Positions 24,496 through 31,100 of a stretch of 41,834 bases of DNA are shown here, in pieces. The stretch lies in NCBI GenBank assembly GCA_964601125.1, contig CAZRKB010000005.1, positions 1 through 41,834 on the forward strand, given 5' to 3'. The position numbers and the translations under genes were made by a program. The stretch is from DATDVC01 sp964601125 (lineage in GTDB: Bacteria > Patescibacteriota > Minisyncoccia > Phycocordibacterales > WO2-35-19). The notes under the pieces were generated by a model. It ran no database searches, was not told where the DNA came from, and saw nothing but the letters and a program-made list of their open reading frames with translations. The first letter of the stretch is position 1. Every line of letters starts with the position of its first letter.

Positions 24496-24567
24496 GCGCG
24501 CTAAGAGACTTGAACTCCTGACCTTCCCGGTGTAAACGGGTTGCTCTACCAACTGAGCTAAGCGCGC
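24495..24567 (-). tRNA. tRNA-Val (anticodon TAC)
   Basis: Minus strand: acceptor GCGCGCT/AGCGCGC, D arm GCTC/GAGC, anticodon stem ACCCG/CGGGA, loop TTTACAC with anticodon TAC, T arm AGGAG-TTCAAGT-CTCTT, discriminator A. CCA is not encoded. Confidence 0.93.
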
Positions 24568-24573
24568 GTTTTG

Positions 24574-24582
24574 TGGCATAAT
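24574..24582 (+). promoter_or_regulatory. extended -10 of the RluA-type gene
   Basis: TGGCATAAT followed by AACACA and ATG at 24589; the same AACACA-ATGG spacing occurs before the gene at 32285. Confidence 0.65.
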
Positions 24583-24588
24583 AACACA

Positions 24589-25419
24589 ATGGAACCAAAA
24601 ATCATATATGAGGACGAATTTATACTAGGACTCGATAAACCGAGCGGTTTGATGGTGCATAGTAATGGACGAAGCAAAGAAAGAACTTTAGTTGATTGGA
24701 TTGTTAAAAATTATCCAGAAATTTCTGAAGTGGGGGAGGAACAAATTTTGCAAACAGGAGAAAAAATAAAAAGACCGGGGATTGTGCACAGGTTAGACAG
24801 GGAAACGAGTGGTGCTATCTTGGTAGCCAAGACAAAAGAGGCGCATCAATTTTTGAAAGAGCAGTTTCAAAATAGAAAAGTAGAAAAAATTTATAATGCA
24901 GTGGTTTGGGGGGAGTTTGTTGAAGACAAAATGAGTGGCACCATAGATAAAGCGATAGGCAGAAGCGCTAGCGATTTTAGGAAGTGGTCGGCAGAGTTTG
25001 GAGCGAAAGGGGAATTGAGGGAGGCGGTGACGGAGTATAGGGTTTTGGCTCAAGGGGGTATCACCCCCAACCCCTCTCCCCGCTTCGCCAAGGCTTCGCC
25101 GGGCGAGTACATTAAGAGGGGGGCCGAACAAGAAAACTCCAAATTTTCTTATTTGGAGATAAAACCAAAAACAGGAAGGACGCACCAAATCAGGGTTCAC
25201 ATGAAAGCCGTTGGCCACCCAGTGGTTTGTGACAAGTTGTATGGTCGGGGTAGGGTTTGTGACGGTTCGGAAGAGTGTCTCGGGTTCTTGCGCCTTGCTC
25301 TTCATGCACTTTCAATAAGTCTTGAGTTGCCAAACGGACAGTTTATAAAAATAGAATCAGAATTACCAGATGAATTTGAGAGAGCGAAAAGATCAATAAC
25401 TTCCCCAACCGCCTCTTAA
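24589..25419 (+). CDS. RluA-family 23S/tRNA pseudouridine synthase
   Basis: 276 residues. The catalytic motif HRLDRETSG holds Asp70, and the RluA core continues with ILVAKTKEAHQFLKEQF, EKIYNAVVWG, KTGRTHQIRVHM and HALSISLELP. It turns selected uridines of rRNA or tRNA into pseudouridine; the site is unknown. There is no S4 domain at the N-terminus. Between the strands ending TEYRVLAQ and SKFSYLEIKPKTGRT lies an inserted segment of about 28 residues (GGITPNPSPRFAKASPGEY onward) encoded by a palindromic element at 25053-25131, probably a surface loop. Start chosen by the extended -10 six bases upstream. Confidence 0.9.
   Translation: MEPKIIYEDEFILGLDKPSGLMVHSNGRSKERTLVDWIVKNYPEISEVGEEQILQTGEKIKRPGIVHRLDRETSGAILVAKTKEAHQFLKEQFQNRKVEKIYNAVVWGEFVEDKMSGTIDKAIGRSASDFRKWSAEFGAKGELREAVTEYRVLAQGGITPNPSPRFAKASPGEYIKRGAEQENSKFSYLEIKPKTGRTHQIRVHMKAVGHPVVCDKLYGRGRVCDGSEECLGFLRLALHALSISLELPNGQFIKIESELPDEFERAKRSITSPTAS
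25053..25131. repeat. palindromic element in frame inside the RluA-type gene
   Basis: A small hairpin GGGGGT/ACCCCC (25055-25068) comes first, then long arms CCCCTCT (25071-25077) and AGAGGGG (25115-25121). These enclose the module CGCTTCGCCAAGGCTTCGCC followed by GGGCGAG. The whole is open in the gene's frame and encodes PNPSPRFAKASPGEYIKRG. Confidence 0.85.
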
Positions 25420-25436
25420 TAAATAATCTCCTCTAA

Positions 25437-25520
25437 CCCCTCTTTATTTTAAAGAGGGGGACCAAACTACGAACTCAAATGTGAATCACCCTACCTTAAA
25501 TTAAGAGGGGGAAAAACCTA
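25437..25520. repeat. intergenic palindromic elements, one intact and one decayed
   Basis: CCCCTCTTTA (25437-25446) and TAAAGAGGGG (25450-25459) form a perfect 10-bp stem. A second, mismatched copy lies at about 25487-25511 (CCCTACCTTAA ... TTAAGAGGGGG). The first follows the RluA-type gene and could also serve as its terminator. Confidence 0.7.
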
Positions 25521-25556
25521 AAAAAGCCTTAAAATAACCCCATTCTGCCAAAACCA

Positions 25557-25632
25557 TTGACTTTTTTATATATTATAGTGTATAATCTTAGTCAGAAATC
25601 AAAGGGCTCATGAGCCCAGAAAGGGAGTGGAC
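25557..25632 (+). promoter_or_regulatory. promoter, palindrome and Shine-Dalgarno of DGR target gene
   Basis: TTGACT (25557-25562) and TATAAT (25581-25586) are separated by 18 bases. The leader has a perfect 14-base palindrome GGGCTCATGAGCCC (25604-25617), followed by AGGGAG (25622-25627) five bases before the ATG at 25633. This is a classical sigma70 promoter plus leader, unlike the leaderless promoters nearby. Confidence 0.75.
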
Positions 25633-26310
25633 ATGTCTACTCTTTCCGTTGGACAAATGAACCAGTTTGCTGACGCCGCAGAGGCGCATGGCTGGAAAGC
25701 TGATCACTTTCGGCAACTTGGGCAGGATGGAGACACGTTAAAGAAAATCTTGAGTGTCCTTGCTGGCCAGGCGAAGATTGTAATGAAATCATTTCTGTCG
25801 TTTGTCGCAACTGTCAAAGTTGTTGCGACAAAAGGGAAGAAAACGGCGGATTGTTTTGCCGACAGAAAGCGGTACTACGATCCAGATCCCGACATCATCC
25901 GCTGGCTTCCCGCCGACCAACCAGCACAGGAGGCGAGCGAGTTCTCGGTTCAGCAGTTTATTGTGCCGGGAACGTTCAAACAGGCAGTCGAGAGCTTTTT
26001 GGGAGTGACAGGAGAAATCTCGGTGCTCGCAAAGACTCTCCGAGAGCGTGGTTGCGTAACCACTTTGCCTGTCATTGAGTCGCTCGTTGAGCGACAAGAA
26101 GCGGCCGAGGATGTAGATCTCGACGGTTGGGCAAACTTCTTTTTTGTGGAGGAGAAAAAAGAAGAGAACCAACAAGAACCTGAACCTGGCGTCTCGGTCG
26201 TCTTCGTCCGCCGGGCTGGTCGGCAGTGGGGCGTGAACGTGCGCCGGCTCGACGATGTCAGTGTGTGGAAGGACGGGTTCCGCTTCTTCTTCCGCAACAA
26301 GACTCTTTGA
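25633..26310 (+). CDS. DGR target (variable) protein
   Basis: 225 residues from the ATG at 25633 (a GTG at 25627 is in frame but lies in the Shine-Dalgarno region). The N-terminus (TLSVGQMNQFADAAEAHGWK ... LKKILSVLAGQ) is a helical domain, no signal peptide is seen, so the protein seems cytoplasmic. The C-terminus holds the variable region: VSVVFVRRAGRQWGVNVRRL then DDVSVWKDGFRFFFRN, four codons before the end, with the W/F/RN pattern of C-type-lectin-like DGR targets. Compared with the template, 12 codons have changed amino acid (for example five Asn to R, A, G, R, F). The gene is GC-richer than avd and the reverse transcriptase, and has its own promoter and terminator. Its ligand is unknown. 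Confidence 0.88.
   Translation: MSTLSVGQMNQFADAAEAHGWKADHFRQLGQDGDTLKKILSVLAGQAKIVMKSFLSFVATVKVVATKGKKTADCFADRKRYYDPDPDIIRWLPADQPAQEASEFSVQQFIVPGTFKQAVESFLGVTGEISVLAKTLRERGCVTTLPVIESLVERQEAAEDVDLDGWANFFFVEEKKEENQQEPEPGVSVVFVRRAGRQWGVNVRRLDDVSVWKDGFRFFFRNKTL
26184..26298 (+). other. DGR variable region (VR)
   Basis: 115 bases of the target gene that align without gaps to the template repeat at 26558-26672. There are 19 substitutions, all at template adenines; all 84 non-adenine positions are identical. The last part before the end (CCGCTTCTTCTTCCG, 26280-26294) has no adenine in the template and is the likely homing initiation segment. Confidence 0.95.
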
Positions 26311-26315
26311 CTTTT

Positions 26316-26368
26316 TGTCCCTCGGACACTTTCCCCGGTTTGCTTTGGCAGATCGGGGAATTTTGTTT
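26316..26368 (+). terminator. hairpins after the VR: small stem and intrinsic terminator
   Basis: Six bases after the target stop codon TGTCC-CTC-GGACA (26316-26328) forms a 5-bp stem. Then TTCCCCG (26331-26337) and CGGGGAA (26354-26360) form a stem followed by TTTTGTTT, an intrinsic terminator. The first stem is placed where some DGRs need a DNA hairpin downstream of the VR for homing (inference). Confidence 0.7.
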
Positions 26369-26373
26369 ATAAT
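26368..26373 (+). promoter_or_regulatory. candidate -10 for template-repeat RNA
   Basis: TATAAT at the end of the terminator T-run, with no open frame following. It could start an RNA that covers the template repeat, with a leader of about 180 bases (26380-26557) in which I see no gene. No convincing -35 is visible. Confidence 0.45.
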
Positions 26374-26557
26374 GTTTGGTAATTGCTGGCATTCTCGGCT
26401 TAAAAAACTTGGGGTGGCGATTCAATACTAGCAATGTACGCTGGTATCAAAAAAAGAAATAGTTGGTGCGTTTTGTTACGGAGTGCAGAATCCAAGGCTC
26501 CGAATTCGATTCAACTCGGCGAGTAATCAATGGGTGGTGTTAATGAGGACAAAATGT

Positions 26558-26672
26558 ACAAAGCGTCTCGGTCGTCTACGTCAACCGGAATGGTCGGCAG
26601 TGGAACGTGAACGTGAACCGGCTCGACAATGACAATGTGTGGAAGGACGAGAACCGCTTCTTCTTCCGAAAC
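26558..26672 (+). other. DGR template repeat (TR)
   Basis: 115 bases matching the VR. It contains 31 adenines, 19 of them altered in the VR. Read in the VR frame it encodes SVVYVNRNGRQWNVNVNRL then DNDNVWKDENRFFFRN, in which Asn codons AAC/AAT mark the variable sites, as usual in DGRs because AAY can mutate to many residues without making stops. It has no start codon or open frame of its own and so is not a gene. Its 3' end touches the stop codon of the inverted avd gene. Confidence 0.95.
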
Positions 26673-27043
26673 TATGCATTTTCCCCGAAGAGTTTTCGCT
26701 CCAAGGGGTTTTTATTTTCTAAAAACTCTTTCCACCCAAAAAGCATTTTTCCGACTTCCACCAAAGTTTTAGATATCCTTATATATTTTTTGTCATCAAT
26801 AATTTTGCAATGCCATATGACGTTAAGGAAAAATTTCGCAAGATCATTGTGTGTGATTGATTCTTTTATCAAATTACATTTCATTTCTCCGCTTGCGTAC
26901 GCGGCTCTGTATGAAAAGTCTAAAATTTTTATGATAAGTGAATCTATTTTTGCGCCAATCGTCTGTCTGTGGCTTTTGGAAACGTGAGGCAAAATTTCCT
27001 GCCAAATCTTGTAACTATCTTTCAGCTTCTCTAAAATAGGCAA
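26672..27043 (-). CDS. avd: Avd-like four-helix-bundle DGR accessory protein
   Basis: About 123 residues, all helical and basic: ILEKLKDSYKIWQEILPHVS, TIGAKIDSLIIKILDFSYRA, LIKESITHNDLAKFFLNVIW, and a C-terminal IRISKTLVEVGKMLFGWKEF, the phrase 'GxMLxGW' being typical of the Avd/23S-IVP four-helix family. Avd forms a pentamer that binds the reverse transcriptase and template RNA and is needed for cDNA synthesis. As listed the start is a TTG. Upstream in the same direction an ATG at 27074 begins MTIKTPP but is out of frame because of a run of nine C (27053-27061 as G); with eight C it would join to this gene as ...PPAVPLPILEKL. It runs opposite to the target gene and RT. Confidence 0.8.
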   Translation of the reverse strand: MPILEKLKDSYKIWQEILPHVSKSHRQTIGAKIDSLIIKILDFSYRAAYASGEMKCNLIKESITHNDLAKFFLNVIWHCKIIDDKKYIRISKTLVEVGKMLFGWKEFLENKNPLERKLFGENA

Positions 27044-27078
27044 CGGAACTGCGGGGGGGGGTCTTTATTGTCATTTTT

Positions 27079-28086
27079 ATGATTATGAAAAAAATTTTAA
27101 ATACAAAATACGAGGATATCATATCTGTTAAAAATTTACTAAAAGCATGGGAAGAATTTTTGCCGGGTAAAAAGAATAAGCTGGATGTTTGTGAATTTTC
27201 GAAAAATTTAATGGAAAATATTTTCGATTTGCATAGCGATCTTGTAAACAAAGTTTATGAGCATGGGGCTTATAAGGATTTTAATATATCTGATCCAAAA
27301 CCAAGAAATATCCACAAGGCTACAGTAAGAGACAGGCTTTTGCACCATGCGATTTATAGAATTTTGTATCCAGCTTTTGACAATAAATTTTTCTCCGAAT
27401 CGTATTCATGCAGGATAAATAAGGGAACCCATAGGGCCATAAATAAGTTTAGGAAATTTGCATTTCAAGAATCGAAAAATCATTTCAAAACGGTTTGGGT
27501 ATTAAAATGCGACATTAAAAAATTCTTTGCCTCAATTGATCATGATGTTCTATTAAAAATTCTACATAAACACATAACAGATAGAGATATAATTTGGTTG
27601 CTCTTAAAAATCATTGAAAGTTTTCATTCTAAAAAAGAAGGAATGGGACTCCCATTGGGGAATTTAACATCTCAACTTTTGGTAAATATTCATATGACTG
27701 AATTTGATCAGTGGATGAAACATAAAATGAAAGTAAAATATTACATCAGATATGCCGATGATTTCGTAATCTTGAGTCGAGATAAAGATTATCTTTTAGA
27801 ACTCACTCCAAAAATCGCAGATTTTTTAGATGAACAGCTGAAATTACAGCTTCATCCAAATAAAGTTTCCATCAATACATTTGCTTCGGGAGTGGATTTT
27901 CTGGGCTGGGTGCATTTTGCCAATTACCGAGTTTTGAGAACCAGTACTAAAAGACGGGCGATAAAAGCTTTGCATGGAAATGAAAACATAAATTCTTTGA
28001 GTTCTTATGTTGGTCTGTTAAAACATGGCAATCAGTTTTTATTAAAGAAGCAAATAGAGGAAAAAATTAAAGCACTATCAGAATAA
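27079..28086 (+). CDS. DGR reverse transcriptase
   Basis: 335 residues. Reverse transcriptase motifs in order: CRINKGTHRAINKF (motif 2), LKCDIKKFFASID with catalytic Asp145 (motif 3), LPLGNLTSQLLVN (motif 4, residues 191-203), YIRYADDFVILS with Asp227/Asp228 (motif 5), and VDFLGWVHF (motif 7). The LGxxxSQ form of motif 4 replaces QGxxxSP of other reverse transcriptases and marks DGR enzymes; there is no maturase or endonuclease domain as in group II introns. It makes adenine-mutated cDNA from the template RNA with Avd. The gene is AT-rich. A second ATG lies six bases further on. Its start is only 5 bases from the possible avd ATG on the other strand. Confidence 0.95.
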   Translation: MIMKKILNTKYEDIISVKNLLKAWEEFLPGKKNKLDVCEFSKNLMENIFDLHSDLVNKVYEHGAYKDFNISDPKPRNIHKATVRDRLLHHAIYRILYPAFDNKFFSESYSCRINKGTHRAINKFRKFAFQESKNHFKTVWVLKCDIKKFFASIDHDVLLKILHKHITDRDIIWLLLKIIESFHSKKEGMGLPLGNLTSQLLVNIHMTEFDQWMKHKMKVKYYIRYADDFVILSRDKDYLLELTPKIADFLDEQLKLQLHPNKVSINTFASGVDFLGWVHFANYRVLRTSTKRRAIKALHGNENINSLSSYVGLLKHGNQFLLKKQIEEKIKALSE

Positions 28087-28111
28087 TTTCATTAAACTCG
28101 AATAGAAGTCA

Positions 28112-28136
28112 CCCCTTCTTTAAAGTAAAGAAGGGG
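28112..28136. repeat. intergenic palindromic element
   Basis: CCCCTTCTTTA (28112-28122) and TAAAGAAGGGG (28126-28136) form a perfect 11-bp stem with an AAG loop, between the reverse transcriptase and ileS. Confidence 0.75.
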
Positions 28137-28168
28137 AAGGGGGAAGATTAGAAAAAAGTAAAGAAAAC

Positions 28169-28177
28169 TGCTATATT
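28169..28177 (+). promoter_or_regulatory. extended -10 of ileS
   Basis: TGCTATATT ends seven bases before the ileS ATG; leaderless pattern. Confidence 0.6.
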
Positions 28178-28184
28178 TCTTTAT

Positions 28185-31100
28185 ATGAATAATGAAAAAT
28201 TGCCTTCTTCGCCAAAGACTACGGCGGGCCGAAGTAAAACAGCGGAACGTGAAGAAGAAATCCTTAAGTTTTGGAAAGACAACAAAATTTTTGAAAAAAC
28301 GCTAGAAAAAGAATCACCCAAAGGCGAATTTGTTTTTTATGAGGGTCCTCCTACTGCAAATGGCAAACCGGGTATTCACCACCTCGAAGCTAGGGCTTTT
28401 AAAGATTTAATACCGCGATATAAAACTATGCGAGGCTACCACGTGCGTCGCAAGGGGGGCTGGGATACTCATGGACTTCCAGTAGAACTGCAGGTAGAAA
28501 AACAGCTTGGGTTGAAATCAAAAAAGGAGATCGAAAAATACGGCATTGCCGAGTTTAATAAAAAGTGTAAAGAAAGTGTTTGGGAATATGTCGATCTTTG
28601 GGAAAAGTTTACTGACCGCATTGGTTATTGGGTCGATTTAAAAAATCCCTATGTTACTTATAAAAATGAATACATAGAGTCGCTTTGGAATATTTTAAAG
28701 ACTGTAAACGATAAAAAACTTTTGTACAAAGACTACAAAGTAGTACCCTGGTGCCCACGTTGTGGCACAGCTCTCTCTTCACATGAGCTTGCGCAGGGGT
28801 ATGAAGATGTAAAAGACCTTTCTGTTTATGTGAAATTTAAAATCAAAAGTTTTCCAAACTCTTATTTTCTTGCTTGGACCACAACCCCATGGACTCTCCC
28901 TGGCAATGTAGGATTGGCTATCAATGAAAAAGTTGAATATGTAGAAGCCAAAGTTGGAGATGAAGTATTGGTTTTAGCTAAAGAAAGACTTTCTGTCTTG
29001 AATCAAGAATATGAAATCATAGCTACCCACAAAGGAAGTGAGATGGTGGGTATGGAGTATGAACCACTCTATCCATTCATGGAAGAAAGTTTTAAAGATA
29101 AAAACAGCGAAGCTTTTGAAAAGGCCTATAAAATTTATGAAGCTGATTTTGTTAATACTGAAGATGGAACCGGCATAGTTCATACCGCGGTAATGTATGG
29201 GCAAGATGATTTTGTCCTTGGTACTAAAATTGGATTACCCAAATATCATCTTGTAAATGAAGACGGTACTTTTAAAGAAGGAACAGGATTTTTGACTGGC
29301 AAGTTTGTTAAGGACGAAGAAACTGCTGTTCTAATAATAAAAGATTTAGCACATAGAGGTCTTCTTTTTAAAAAAGAGAAATACGAACACTCTTACCCGC
29401 ATTGCTGGAGATGTAAGACCCCGCTCATATATTACGCTCGAGACTCTTGGTATATAAAGATGTCAGAGCTTAGAGAAAAGCTAGTGAAAGAAAATGAAGA
29501 TATAAATTGGGAACCTTCCTTTATAAAGGAGGGCAGGTTTGGTGAATGGCTCCGTGATATCAAAGACTGGGCAATTTCACGTGAGAGGTACTGGGGTACA
29601 CCACTTCCAGTTTGGCAGTCGCAAGACGGAAAAATCGAAGTAATTGGAAGTATTGAAGAATTAAAAAAGAAAACTAAAAAAAGTGGAAATAAATATGTCG
29701 CAATGCGACATGGAGAATCAGAAAAAAACGTAAAAGGGGTACTTAACCACGATCTCAAAAACGTTTTTCATCTTACAGAAAAAGGAAGAATGCAAGTGAA
29801 AGAAACAGCCCAAAAACTAAAAAATAAAAAAATAGACGCCATTTTATCGTCTCCTTTCCCAAGATGTTTAGAAACGGCTGAAATTGTAAGAAATGAAATA
29901 GGATTAAACGCTGAAATTATTACTGATAATCGTTTGTGGGAATTTAGAAAAGGCCCAAAATATGAAGGTAAAACCCTTACTGAGTATTACAATGATTTTA
30001 AGACTTTTGAGGAAAGATTTGAAAAAGCTCCAGAAGGTGGAGAGAGTCTCGATGATTTAAATAAACGCATAGGGGAGTTTTTATATGAAATAGACAATAA
30101 GTATAAAAATAAAAACATCTTATTTGTTACACACGATGGAGATATAGATGCACTTCAAATAGTTTCTGAAGGTTCAAGCCAAAATATTACCAAGAAGATA
30201 AAAGAAAATCCTCTATACGAAGTTGGTCTGGCTCAATTTATAGAACTTGATTTTGTCCCTCTTCCTCACAATGAAAATTATGAGCTTGATTTGCACAAGC
30301 CTTATATTGATGAAATTGAGCTTGTTGATGAAGATGGAAATAAATTAACACGAGTAAAAGAAGTTATGGATGTGTGGTTTGATTCAGGAGCCATGCCTTT
30401 TGCTCAAGATCATATTCCGTTTAGTGGCAGAGAAGCTCTTTATCCGGCCGACTTTATTTCTGAAGCGATAGACCAAACCCGAGGTTGGTTTTATACATTG
30501 CACGCTATCGGCACTCTTTTGGATAAAGGCAAAGCGTACAAAAATGTAATTTGCCTCGGGCATATTTTAGACAGTGAGGGCAAAAAGATGTCCAAGTCTC
30601 TCGGTAACATCGTTGACCCGTGGGTAATGATAGATAAGTATGGAGTAGACGCTCTCAGGTTGTGGATGTATAGCGTCAACCAACCTGGAGACTCGAAAAA
30701 TTTTGATGAACGTACGGTTGATGAAATCGTTAAAAAAGTCTTCAACATTCTTTCAAATGTACTAACTTTTTATTCTCTACATGCAGGTACGAACATAAAG
30801 CCTGAAAATAAAAGTAATAATATTCTAGATAGGTGGATTATTTCTAGACTGAACCAAATGCTGGAAGAGGGGACAGAGTATTTAGACAAATACAAAATTT
30901 TTGAAGCCTCAAGACTAATAAGAGATTTTGCAAACGACTTTTCGACTTGGTATATACGCAGGTCTCGTGATCGATTTAAATCGGAAGATACAGAGGACAG
31001 ACAAAACGCTCTCTCGACCACCCTTTTTGTTTTGAAAGAGCTTTCAAAATATTTGGCGCCGTTTACTCCATTTTTTGCTGAAGATTTGTATATGCAGGTA

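Larger units (their letters stand above)
25633..28086. mobile_element. diversity-generating retroelement (DGR) cassette
   Basis: All parts are present within 2.5 kb: target gene with variable region, template repeat, Avd-like gene and reverse transcriptase. In known DGRs the template RNA is copied with errors at adenines by the RT-Avd complex and the cDNA replaces the variable region. The order target-TR on plus, avd on minus, RT on plus is seen here directly. Confidence 0.95.

Noticed and set aside
26489..26515. T-arm-like sequence CCGAATTCGATTCAACTCGG suggesting a tRNA
   Set aside because: No acceptor, D or anticodon arm can be folded around it; it lies in the leader before the template repeat.
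26558..26680. Template repeat as a decayed copy (pseudogene) of the target gene end
   Set aside because: Differences are confined to adenines of this copy and the other bases are perfectly kept, which decay would not produce.
27079..28086. Group II intron or retron reverse transcriptase
   Set aside because: Motif 4 is LGNLTSQ, no maturase/endonuclease domain and no retron RNA are visible, and a TR/VR pair is present.
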